Shown here one piece after another: positions 1-5,282 of a DNA stretch of 5,770 nt; position 1 is the stretch's first letter; every line of letters starts with the position of its first letter. Below the pieces are notes generated by a model that was not told the DNA's origin, searched no databases, and saw nothing but the letters and a program-made list of their open reading frames with translations. This DNA comes from an uncultured Kouleothrix sp. (GTDB lineage: Bacteria > Chloroflexota > Chloroflexia > Chloroflexales > Roseiflexaceae), in NCBI GenBank assembly GCA_937858455.1, contig CALLYN010000258.1, positions 1 to 5,770 of the forward strand, given 5' to 3'. A program made the translations under genes and the position numbers.

Positions 1-1
1 A

Positions 2-1306
2 AGCGGCGCGCGGCGCGCGGCCGCGCGCGATTACGCCGACGACCAGGAGTATGCCGCGCCGGCCCGCCGCAGCCCGCTGCTGGCCTTGGCGCCGATTGCC
101 CTGCTGCTGCTGGTGGCCGCGCTGGCAGTGGCGTGGTTTCTGGCGAACCGAACCGGCGTGACGGTGTCGCCGCCGGCCTCGGCCGCTGGCGATCGCCCGT
201 TCCAGGGCGAGATCATCCCGCTCGACCCCAGCGGCAATGGCGGCGGCACGGCGGTGCAGGCCGCTCCGGTGACAGCCGACGCCGAGGCCAGCGCCAGCGG
301 CTCGGTGCAGAACGAGACGCTCTCGCCATCGGGCACGGCCAAGGGCGAGGTTACCATTCGCAATGTTATTGAAAGCGCGGTGCCTTTGCCCAAAGGTTCC
401 GAGTTTATCGCCAAAAACGCCAAGGGCGAGGAAGTGCGCTTCACGATCGACAATGACGTGACCGTGCCCGGCGCGGTGACGAGCACCAGCCTCGCGGGGC
501 GCAGCACAACCTACGGCCAGGTCAATGTCGCTATCACCGCGCGCGCGCCGGGCAGCGCCTCAAATGTCGGCGAGAATACGATCGCAACCTTGCTTATTCC
601 TGGCCAGCAGCCAATCGTGAGCCAGAGCAGCAATTTTATTTTTACCAATGGCCCGATCGGTGGCGGCAGCGAGGCGCCCCAGCGGATCGTGACCGAGCAG
701 GACGTGCAGGCCGTGCTCGGCCAGGCGCTTACCGCGCTGTACAATACCGGCGTTCAGCAGCTGCGCAGCAAGATCGACGAGAGTAAATTCGGCATCGACG
801 CGACCACGATCGCGCCTTCGTCGACCGAGCTGGCCGATCCGCAGAGCTACGACCCGCTGGTTGTCGAGCCGGCAATTGGCCAGCCGGTAGCCGACCCCAA
901 TAATCCTGTATTCAAGGTCACAGTGCGGGCGCGCTTCAAGGGCCTTGCGACGCCGCGCGACGCCTCGGTAACAAAGCAGCTCGAAACGGTTGCGCCTGCG
1001 TATTTCGCGCAGCAGTCGGATCGCGCCTGCAAAGCTGGCGAACAGCAGGGTACGCGCGTCGACGGCATCCACTGGGATGGCGAGAAGCTGACGATCGACG
1101 GCGCGATTAGCTGTGGCTCGGCGAGCGGCCTTTCGGTTGAGACGCTGGCGAAGGTGCGCGGGGCGCTGCGCGGGCAGCCGCGCGAGGCAGCCGAGGCGGG
1201 GCTGCGTACACTGCAGCAGCAGGGCCTGATTGGCGAATATCAGCTTCCCGACAAGGCCAGCTTCCCGCGCTTCGATTTCTTGATCGACGTGAAGACTGCG
1301 CCGTAG
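2..1306 (+). CDS. Membrane-anchored baseplate J/gp47-like domain protein (5' end outside window)
   Basis: The frame is open from the left edge of the window, so the true start lies upstream; the internal TTG at 86 is not a convincing start because the frame continues before it. About 434 residues are visible. A polar segment (about 1-25, with an RR pair at 22-23) precedes one hydrophobic helix at about 26-47 (PIALLLLVAALAVAWFL). This predicts a single-pass protein with its large C-terminal part outside the membrane. The stretch at about nt 335-590 has the pattern of the baseplate J family: VTIRN, then VPLPKGSEFIA, EVRFTIDNDVTVPG, and ITARAPGSASNVGENTI. In phages this fold forms the tail-tube wedge; its role in a membrane-anchored bacterial protein is unknown. 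Two cysteines (nt 1028-1030 and 1112-1114) could form a disulfide. It ends 14 bp before ruvX, so the two are probably co-transcribed. The family call is by remembered motif pattern; the function is not established. Confidence 0.7.
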   Translation, partial: SGARRAAARDYADDQEYAAPARRSPLLALAPIALLLLVAALAVAWFLANRTGVTVSPPASAAGDRPFQGEIIPLDPSGNGGGTAVQAAPVTADAEASASGSVQNETLSPSGTAKGEVTIRNVIESAVPLPKGSEFIAKNAKGEEVRFTIDNDVTVPGAVTSTSLAGRSTTYGQVNVAITARAPGSASNVGENTIATLLIPGQQPIVSQSSNFIFTNGPIGGGSEAPQRIVTEQDVQAVLGQALTALYNTGVQQLRSKIDESKFGIDATTIAPSSTELADPQSYDPLVVEPAIGQPVADPNNPVFKVTVRARFKGLATPRDASVTKQLETVAPAYFAQQSDRACKAGEQQGTRVDGIHWDGEKLTIDGAISCGSASGLSVETLAKVRGALRGQPREAAEAGLRTLQQQGLIGEYQLPDKASFPRFDFLIDVKTAP

Positions 1307-1320
1307 CGGAACGAGCAGCG

Positions 1321-1767
1321 ATGAGCGATGAACGTGGGCGGGTGATGGCGCTCGATGTGGGCGGGCGGCGGATCGGCGTGGCGCTGAGCGATACCCGGCG
1401 CGTGCTCGCATCGCCGCTCACCACGCTGCGCGCCGAGCCGCGCGAGCGCGCGCTCGCCGAGGTTGCCAAGCTGGTGCGCGAGTACGAAGTGTGCGAGCTG
1501 GTGGTGGGGCTGCCGCTGACGCTCAGCGGCGAGGTAGGCCCGCAGGCGCGGCTGATCCAGCAGTTCGCCGAGCAGCTACAGGCGCAGCTCGCCGTGCCAG
1601 TGCGCATGTTCGACGAGCGCCTCACCACTGTCGCGGCCGAGCGCATGATGGTCGACCTGGGCATGAAGCCCGAGCAGCGCAAAGCCCGGATCGACGAGGT
1701 TGCCGCCTCGATCATCCTGCAAGATTTTCTCGACTCGATCCGCGAGCGCACCGACCATGATCTGTAA
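1321..1767 (+). CDS. ruvX: RuvX/YqgF Holliday-junction resolvase-like, pre-16S rRNA nuclease
   Basis: This is a complete 148-residue RuvX/YqgF protein, typical for a family of about 140-150 residues with an RNase H-like fold. The family is implicated in 16S rRNA 5'-end maturation and was first described as a Holliday-junction resolvase. It acts in the cytoplasm. The diagnostic blocks are in order: LDVGGRRIGVALSD (residues 11-24, metal-binding Asp12), VVGLPLTLSGEVGPQA (61-76), FDERLTT (97-103, acidic Glu99) and IDEVAASIILQDFL (124-137, Asp125). All predicted catalytic acids are present, so the enzyme looks intact. The ATG at 1321 gives the usual family N-terminus. The upstream ribosome site is weak (CGAGCAG within the 14-bp gap), which suits translation from an upstream operon partner. 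The next gene begins 9 bp after its stop. Confidence 0.95.
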   Translation: MSDERGRVMALDVGGRRIGVALSDTRRVLASPLTTLRAEPRERALAEVAKLVREYEVCELVVGLPLTLSGEVGPQARLIQQFAEQLQAQLAVPVRMFDERLTTVAAERMMVDLGMKPEQRKARIDEVAASIILQDFLDSIRERTDHDL

Positions 1768-1776
1768 GGGGCAGCC

Positions 1777-2289
1777 ATGAGCGCGACGTTGGTGCTCAAC
1801 GGGATCATCGTAATGGTTGGGCTGCTGGTGTGCAGCTACTTCCTCAGCCGTCTCATCACCGCGCTGATCTACCGCGGCTCGGTAATCGAGGGCGACGCCG
1901 AGCCGGGGCCTGACGAAAGCCCTTCGTTGGTCGATCGGGTGGTGGCCTCGGGGCCGATTGTCGCAACTGCCATGTGTGGCGGTTCGCTCGGGCTGCTGGC
2001 CTTTCGCAGCGGCATGCGCGTCGACGTGCACCCCGCCGGAGTTCTGCTCAAGCTGGTGATGATGCCTGCGATGGTGCTACTGCGCGAGGAGATTACGGCG
2101 GTGCGCGTAGTCGAGGCCTTGTTTTTAAACGATATCGAGATCGTTCACTCTTCGCCGCGGCTCACAGCCCCAGTGCGTCTGAGCTGCCGCGAGGGCAGCG
2201 AGCTGCACGCCGCATTGCTGGCAATTGCGCCTCCGCCAGCAGCCGCAGCGGCCGAGAGCGCCGGCGAGGCTGGCAGTGAGCGCGCGTAG
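1777..2289 (+). CDS. Unrecognised small membrane protein, possible PH-like C-terminal region
   Basis: I do not recognise this 170-residue protein. Residues 4-31 form a strong hydrophobic helix (LVLNGIIVMVGLLVCSYFL). An acidic, proline-containing linker follows (38-50). A second mildly hydrophobic stretch at 57-76 could be a helix or a pair of buried strands. Residues about 60-150 alternate strand-like segments and end in a probable amphipathic helix (GSELHAALLAI). Blocks such as VDVHPAGVLLKL, LLREEITAVRV and DIEIVHSSPRLTAPVRL resemble the order seen in bacterial PH-like domains; this is an inference from pattern only. The tail (152-170) is low-complexity Ala/Glu. The ATG is preceded by AAGGGG at 1766-1771, which overlaps the ruvX TAA stop, a good site that supports this start and coupling to ruvX. 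The gene is the last of the plus-strand cluster, ahead of a hairpin. Confidence 0.8.
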   Translation: MSATLVLNGIIVMVGLLVCSYFLSRLITALIYRGSVIEGDAEPGPDESPSLVDRVVASGPIVATAMCGGSLGLLAFRSGMRVDVHPAGVLLKLVMMPAMVLLREEITAVRVVEALFLNDIEIVHSSPRLTAPVRLSCREGSELHAALLAIAPPPAAAAAESAGEAGSERA

Positions 2290-2310
2290 CCGCCGAGCAC
2301 GCGCGCCAAT

Positions 2311-2335
2311 GGCTGGCTACGAGCCAGCCGCTTTA
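2311..2335 (+). terminator. Hairpin between convergent genes, probable terminator
   Basis: GGCTGGCT (2311-2318) and AGCCAGCC (2322-2329) form a perfect 8-bp GC-rich stem with a 3-nt loop. GCTTTAT follows on the plus strand, a short and imperfect T tract. The hairpin lies in the 43-bp gap between the stop of the plus-strand membrane protein (2289) and the stop of the minus-strand P1 hydrolase (2333). It most likely ends the plus-strand transcript. On the minus strand no T run follows, so its action on the hydrolase transcript is less certain. Confidence 0.6.
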
Positions 2336-3307
2336 TGCCTGAGCCAGCGTACGGACGCTGGGCAGCCCGCCGAGCGATGTGGCCTGCGTTACGCAGCGCT
2401 CGATCGCGCGCGCCAGCACGTCGGCGGCTACGGCGCCCAGCACCGGTAGTGGCAGCCCTGCGCGGCCGCCGGTGGCCAGTGCGAACACGGTGTCGCCGTC
2501 GAATGGCGTGTGCACCGGCTTGACGGTGCGCGCCAGGCCGTCCTGGGCCATCTGCGCGAGCTTATTGGCCTCGGCCTTGCTGAGCCGCGCGTCGGTGGCC
2601 ACTACCGCCAGCGTCGTATTCTGGGCCATCACCATACGCATATTGTGCTGGTAGCTCGCGTCGCGCAGCAGCTGCATCGAGCCGATCAGCTGCGGTGTGC
2701 CAGGTGCGCGCGTGCCGGCAAGAATGCGGTTGCTGGCCTCTTCGTACACATCGCCCCAGGCGTTGCATACCGCCAGCGCGCCGATCACCGTCCCGTCGGC
2801 CAGGGTTTCGCTCCAGCTGCCCACGCCGCTTTTCATTGCGCCGGCCGCGCCAAACAGCTTGCCCACTGCTGCACCGGCGCCAACCCCAACGCAGCCCTCC
2901 GCCACACTGGTGCCGGCAGCCTCGCAGGCGGCCCGCCCCAGCGCCGCGTCGGCCCAGCGGTCGCTCCGGCCGATCAGCAGGTCGAAGATCACGGCGGCCG
3001 GCACGATCGGGATCTTCGCGACGTTCACATCGTAGCCGATTGCGCGCTCGTGCAGCCACTCGGCCACGCCACCAGCACCGGCCAGGCCCATCGCGCTGCC
3101 GCCGCATAGCGCGATGGCGTGCACAACAGCGACCATCGCAGTTGGGTCGAGCAGGTCGGTTTCGCGCGTGCCGGGGCCGCCGCCGCGTACGTCGCCGCCG
3201 CCGACCGTGCCCTCAGGCGCAAGCACCACCGTGCAGCCGGTGAGCGCGTCGAGATCGTGCGCGTGGCCAACCAGAATGCCGGGGACATCGGTGATCGCAG
3301 GCGGCAT
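2333..3307 (-). CDS. P1 family peptidase/amidohydrolase (DmpA/NylC-like, self-cleaving)
   Basis: This is a complete 324-residue member of the P1 (S58, DmpA/NylC/Rv1333-like) family. These are N-terminal-nucleophile-like hydrolases that act on N-terminal amino acids, beta-peptides or amide oligomers after autocleavage into two chains. Signature blocks are RGGGPGTRETDLLDP (residues 41-55), the glycine-rich LCGGSAMGLAGAGGVAEWL (67-85), KIPIVPAAVIFDL (98-110) and HTPFDGDTVFALATG (266-280). The predicted cleavage site is Asn230-Thr231 in MAQNTTLAVVATDA, making Thr231 the nucleophile of the beta chain, as in NylC. There is no signal peptide, so it is probably cytoplasmic. The ATG at 3307 has GAGG at 3314-3317 with 6-nt spacing and gives the family's usual N-terminus (ITDVPGILVGHA). 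The gene converges on the plus-strand cluster. Its upstream region is occupied by the MITE-like element, so its promoter may lie in or be affected by that element. The substrate cannot be told from sequence. Confidence 0.93.
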   Translation of the reverse strand: MPPAITDVPGILVGHAHDLDALTGCTVVLAPEGTVGGGDVRGGGPGTRETDLLDPTAMVAVVHAIALCGGSAMGLAGAGGVAEWLHERAIGYDVNVAKIPIVPAAVIFDLLIGRSDRWADAALGRAACEAAGTSVAEGCVGVGAGAAVGKLFGAAGAMKSGVGSWSETLADGTVIGALAVCNAWGDVYEEASNRILAGTRAPGTPQLIGSMQLLRDASYQHNMRMVMAQNTTLAVVATDARLSKAEANKLAQMAQDGLARTVKPVHTPFDGDTVFALATGGRAGLPLPVLGAVAADVLARAIERCVTQATSLGGLPSVRTLAQA

Positions 3308-3325
3308 AGCAAGCCTCGTTATTGT

Positions 3326-3343
3326 TAGGGCTTACACAGTTGG
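3326..3343 (+). repeat. Left terminal inverted repeat
   Basis: TAGGGCTTACACAGTTGG pairs with 3556-3573 in inverted orientation, matching 17 of 18 positions including the TA. Matching stops on both sides: 3325 and 3344 do not pair with 3574 and 3555. The sharp boundaries support these as true element ends. Confidence 0.8.
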
Positions 3344-3394
3344 ATTGTTCGGCTCCCCCAATGCGGCACAGTTGCCTGGGCGTGTGCGAGCGCG

Positions 3395-3448
3395 CCGACT
3401 GCGTATGTCATTGGGGCTTACGCAGCTACGCTGTTCGGCTTCCCGAAG
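3395..3448. repeat. Internal diverged copies of the element's termini
   Basis: Positions 3414-3448 repeat 3328-3362 in direct orientation with an 86-bp period. The match is 26 of 35 bases, with exact blocks GGGCTTAC and GTTCGGCT at the same 19-bp offset. Just before it, GCCGACTGCGTA (3395/3396-3405) resembles the inverted right terminus (GCCAACTGCGTA at 3555-3566). CTGCGTA (3399-3405) and TACGCAG (3419-3425) form an inverted pair. The arrangement suggests two abutting or nested copies of the same terminus type. Confidence 0.55.
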
Positions 3449-3477
3449 CCATGCATGTGCCTGTGGCAGCTGATCAT

Positions 3478-3516
3478 CGTGTTCATTTTCAGCGCGGAAC
3501 GCGGAAAATGGACACG
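3478..3516. other. Long hairpin with GAA triloop inside the element
   Basis: CGTGTTCATTTTC (3478-3490) pairs with GAAAATGGACACG (3504-3516) at 12 of 13 positions; the exception is a possible G-U wobble if the plus strand is transcribed. A two-base bulge (AG) leads to an inner CGCG/CGCG stem closed by GAA (3497-3499). No T tract follows on either strand, so this is not a standard intrinsic terminator. It may be part of the element's folded structure, or a transcript-stabilising or attenuating stem between the minus-strand DsbA-like gene and the P1 hydrolase. Confidence 0.6.
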
Positions 3517-3533
3517 CCCAAAGCGAAAGTACC

Positions 3534-3552
3534 GCTCTGCCGAAGGCAGAGC
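3534..3552. other. Perfect 8-bp hairpin with GAA triloop near right end of element
   Basis: GCTCTGCC (3534-3541) and GGCAGAGC (3545-3552) form a perfect stem around GAA (3542-3544), only three bases inside the right inverted repeat. It lies about 55 bp past the stop of the DsbA-like gene and could terminate or stabilise that transcript. However, the minus strand after it has only scattered T's (GGTACTTTCGCTTTGG), so a terminator role is weakly supported. Confidence 0.55.
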
Positions 3553-3555
3553 ACG

Positions 3556-3573
3556 CCAACTGCGTAAGCCCTA
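3556..3573 (-). repeat. Right terminal inverted repeat
   Basis: CCAACTGCGTAAGCCCTA is the inverted partner of 3326-3343, with one mismatch (A versus G in the plus-strand reading of the left end). The TA at 3572-3573 is the presumed right copy of the target duplication. The remaining 34 bp to the stop of the DsbA-like gene are AT-rich and show nothing further. Confidence 0.8.
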
Positions 3574-3607
3574 GTCATAATTGCCTATGGGATGAAAATA
3601 AGCGCGG

Positions 3608-4354
3608 CTACTGCTCGGCCAGCATGCCGTCGAGCACGTCTTTCCAGACATCAAACGGCTGCGCGCCAACCAGCAGCTTGCCATTCACCACGAACGATGG
3701 CGTGCTGCGCACCCCTAGCGCGGCCGCGTCGCGGAAGTCGGCCTCGATCTGCGCGGCGTAGCGGTTCGCCTGCACGCACTCCTGCAGCTTCACGGCGTCC
3801 AGGTGCAGCGCGGCGGCGTAGCCCACGAAGGTGCCGAAGTCGGCCGTATCGCCGCTGCCCCAGGCTTGGGCCGCCGCACCTTGAAAAAGCTGGTCGTGCA
3901 TGGGCCAGAATGCGCCTTGCTCGGCGGCGCAGTTGGCTGCGTGCGCCGCCAGCAGCGCGCCGGGGTGGATGTCGACCAGCGGAAAATCGCGGTATTGAAA
4001 GTAGACCTTGCCAGTGTCGATGTAGGCTGCCTGGATCTGCGCGGCGGTATCGCTGGCAAAGCGCGCGCAAAACGGGCACTGGAAATCGCTATACTCGATG
4101 ACGCGAATAGGTGCCTGCGGGTCGCCCATGCCGCGCGGGTCGTCGGGCGATGCGGATGTGGCGGAGGATGGTGTTTTGGCCATGGTCGGCACCATCCGGC
4201 CCGTGGCGGCCGGATGGCCTGCCGATGCGGCCGGCGCCTCGGCGCCACAGGCGGCGAGGCCCAGCGCGGCCAGCAGCACAATGGCGACGCGCAGCCAGGC
4301 GTTATCGGTGGAGCGGGAGGCCTGGCGCAGGCGCGCGGCCAAGCGGCGGGTCAT
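3608..4354 (-). CDS. DsbA-like thioredoxin-fold lipoprotein (CPFC)
   Basis: This 248-residue predicted extracytoplasmic thiol-disulfide oxidoreductase has a basic N-terminus, a hydrophobic segment (about 19-35) and a lipobox LAAC with Cys36. That predicts a lipoprotein held on the outer face of the membrane. A Ser/Ala/Pro-rich linker (37-75) precedes the thioredoxin fold. The fold opens with GDPQAPIRVIEYSDFQCPFC, with redox Cys93 and Cys96, and continues with VYFQYRDFPLVDIHP (117-131). The cis-proline loop is RSTPSFVVNGK (Thr218-Pro219). Two further cysteines, 142 and 193, are at positions typical for a second disulfide in this family. The start is set at ATG 4354, which overlaps the preceding gene's stop as ATGA; a longer open frame to 4522 runs inside that gene and is discounted. 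There is little Shine-Dalgarno signal, so translation is probably coupled. No DsbB/VKOR partner is visible in the window. Confidence 0.9.
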   Translation of the reverse strand: MTRRLAARLRQASRSTDNAWLRVAIVLLAALGLAACGAEAPAASAGHPAATGRMVPTMAKTPSSATSASPDDPRGMGDPQAPIRVIEYSDFQCPFCARFASDTAAQIQAAYIDTGKVYFQYRDFPLVDIHPGALLAAHAANCAAEQGAFWPMHDQLFQGAAAQAWGSGDTADFGTFVGYAAALHLDAVKLQECVQANRYAAQIEADFRDAAALGVRSTPSFVVNGKLLVGAQPFDVWKDVLDGMLAEQ

Positions 4355-4860
4355 CGCTCGACCAGCTCGGCTTGCTCGGGCGAGCGCGGGCGCTGGTAGG
4401 CTGCTGCGGCAGTGCTCGAGATGCCGGCGTCGCCGCAGTACGGGCAGAGCGACCACGTCAGGTCGACCACGCGGTCGCAGGCCGCGCAGCGGCGGCGCAG
4501 CGCGGTGTGGCAGTGCGGGCACACCACGAAATCGGGCTCAATGCCGCGCTGGCAGTGCGGGCACACATACTTCTCTTCAAGGTCGCGGCGCAGATATTCT
4601 TCTTCGAGCGAGCGCTCGTACTTCTCGGTGAGCGTCTGGCGCGGGCGCAGGATCATATGCAGCAGCACGCCGGCGAACGGCAGCAGCAGCGCCAGCGCCA
4701 CTGCCAGCACCTGCACCACCACATCATCGCTGCGAGAATGAATGTCGCGGTATGTCCAGAGAACCGAGGCAGCCCACAGCAGCACGATATACGCGCCCAG
4801 AGCCCAGCCGATAATTGTCAGAATGGGAACGACATTGGTAATAAGCGACCGAATATCCAA
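4351..4860 (-). CDS. Two-helix membrane protein with tandem zinc ribbons
   Basis: The protein has 169 residues. Two hydrophobic helices (about 10-36 and 47-71) are followed by a charged, coiled-coil-prone helix (76-97, RQTLTEKYERSLEEEYLRR). Two zinc ribbons come next: C100-X2-C103 with C114-X2-C117 (CPHC/CPHC), and C125-X2-C128 with C139-X2-C142 (CAAC/CPYC). All eight metal ligands are present. With a short N-terminus and two membrane passes, the ribbons probably face the cytoplasm; this topology is an inference. Tandem ribbons of this kind usually mediate protein or nucleic-acid contacts rather than catalysis, and the specific role is unknown. Translation starts at TTG (4860), supported by GAGGAG seven bases upstream. 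The last 4 bp (ATGA) overlap the DsbA-like gene, so the two are co-transcribed and probably translationally coupled. Confidence 0.85.
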   Translation of the reverse strand: MDIRSLITNVVPILTIIGWALGAYIVLLWAASVLWTYRDIHSRSDDVVVQVLAVALALLLPFAGVLLHMILRPRQTLTEKYERSLEEEYLRRDLEEKYVCPHCQRGIEPDFVVCPHCHTALRRRCAACDRVVDLTWSLCPYCGDAGISSTAAAAYQRPRSPEQAELVER

Positions 4861-4867
4861 TAGAAAA

Positions 4868-4873
4868 CTCCTC
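4868..4873 (-). promoter_or_regulatory. Strong ribosome binding site deciding a TTG start
   Basis: On the minus strand GAGGAG lies 7 nt before TTG at 4860-4858. No ATG or GTG nearby offers a comparable site, and the TTG start keeps the first membrane helix whole. The site therefore fixes the start of the zinc-ribbon gene. Confidence 0.75.
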
Positions 4874-4907
4874 GTGGCGTGATCGTTGCGGGCGAGCGCC
4901 CGGCCTT

Positions 4908-4935
4908 ATTGTCGCGCACTCGCCCGAAATGTCAA
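4908..4935 (-). promoter_or_regulatory. Predicted sigma-70-type promoter for the zinc-ribbon/DsbA-like pair
   Basis: On the minus strand a perfect TTGACA -35 box (4935-4930) is followed after 16 bp by GACAAT (4913-4908, 4 of 6 to TATAAT). It lies in the 82-bp gap after the darA stop (4943) and about 47 bp before the TTG start. This suggests that the zinc-ribbon and DsbA-like genes form their own transcription unit, separate from tmk-darA. The -10 is imperfect, and Chloroflexota promoter rules are not well known to me. Confidence 0.45.
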
Positions 4936-4942
4936 ATACCGG

Positions 4943-5272
4943 CTACAGCCGCGCCACGTCTTCGGCCCGCAGCACGAACACGGTCGCACCGCCAACCTGC
5001 ACTTCCACCGGCGAGGGCGGGTAGAACTCGCCCGACTCGGCCACCGGCGGTAGCGGCGAAATATAACGGGTGCGGGTATAGCAGTGCTCGCGCACATTTT
5101 GCAGCAGCGGCTCGACATGGTGGTCGTCGACGGCGATCAGCAGCGTGACATTGCCCTCGCGCAGAAAGCCGCCCTCGCTGCTGATCCGCGTTACGCGGTG
5201 GCCCTGTGCGGTCAGCGCGTCGAGCAACTCGCCGGCATCCTGTCGCTGAACAACGGCTAGGACTAATTTCAT
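4943..5272 (-). CDS. darA: Cyclic-di-AMP receptor, DarA/PstA (YaaQ) family
   Basis: This 109-residue protein is the same length as, and colinear with, the Firmicutes PII-like c-di-AMP receptors DarA/PstA. It opens with MKLVLAVVQRQDAGELLDAL, carries RVTRISSEGGFLREGNVTLL (residues 26-45, the loop and strand of the ligand pocket) and ends with PPSPVEVQVGGATVFVL (85-101), a near match to the Bacillus protein. Family members are trimeric cytoplasmic sensors whose downstream partners are mostly unknown. Pocket residues Arg26, Thr28, Gly35, Phe36 and Asn41 are kept. From memory of the S. aureus PstA structure, positions 24 (Asn) and 47 (Gly) are ligand contacts; here they are Gly and Ala. The ATG at 5272 follows AAAGG and lies 10 bp after the tmk stop, matching the tmk-yaaQ order of Bacillus. 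A longer open frame to 5371 runs into tmk and is not used. Confidence 0.9.
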   Translation of the reverse strand: MKLVLAVVQRQDAGELLDALTAQGHRVTRISSEGGFLREGNVTLLIAVDDHHVEPLLQNVREHCYTRTRYISPLPPVAESGEFYPPSPVEVQVGGATVFVLRAEDVARL

Positions 5273-5282
5273 GCTGCTGCCT

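Larger units (their letters stand above)
3326..3573. mobile_element. MITE-like element with 16-bp inverted termini and TA flanks
   Basis: The 244-bp segment 3328-3571 starts with GGGCTTACACAGTTGG and ends with its inverted complement CCAACTGCGTAAGCCC (one mismatch in 16). A TA dinucleotide abuts each end (3326-3327 and 3572-3573), consistent with a TA target duplication as made by IS630/Tc1-mariner transposases. No credible transposase is encoded. It is therefore best read as a non-autonomous miniature element that needs a transposase supplied elsewhere. It sits between the stop of the DsbA-like gene (3608) and the start of the P1 hydrolase (3307), occupying most of the only gene-free stretch of about 300 bp in the window. 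From memory, termini of the type GGRCTTACGCA resemble repeats common in cyanobacterial genomes; I could not verify this. Alternatives are a single relic of a deleted insertion sequence or a structured RNA locus. Confidence 0.65.

Noticed and set aside
3..30. GC-only repetitive stretch at the left edge
   Set aside because: It reads through as Ala/Arg codons of the first gene's cytoplasmic segment, so coding bias explains it.
560..1411. Long minus-strand open frame opposite the baseplate-J-like gene
   Set aside because: It is Arg/Ala/Leu-rich with no domain pattern, lies wholly antisense to a well-supported gene and crosses the start of ruvX. High GC content creates such frames.
1107..1808. 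Minus-strand open frame of about 230 codons across ruvX
   Set aside because: Ser/Arg-rich shadow of ruvX; ruvX has intact catalytic motifs in the other strand.
2510..3109. Plus-strand open frames opposite the P1 hydrolase
   Set aside because: They are His/Arg/Ala-rich with no recognisable pattern and are antisense to a complete hydrolase with family motifs.
3322..3567. Short open frames on both strands within the gene-free stretch (including 3332-3559 minus)
   Set aside because: They coincide with the inverted and direct repeats and hairpins, have scattered Cys/Arg composition, no good ribosome sites and no family resemblance.
4355..4522. Upstream extension of the DsbA-like gene
   Set aside because: The extension lies inside the zinc-ribbon gene and would bury the lipoprotein signal; ATG at 4354 overlapping the stop gives a normal signal sequence.
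4880..4905. GGGCGAGCGCCC hairpin in the gap after darA
   Set aside because: The stem is only 4-5 bp and no T tract follows on the minus strand; it lies downstream of the predicted promoter. Too weak to call a terminator or operator.
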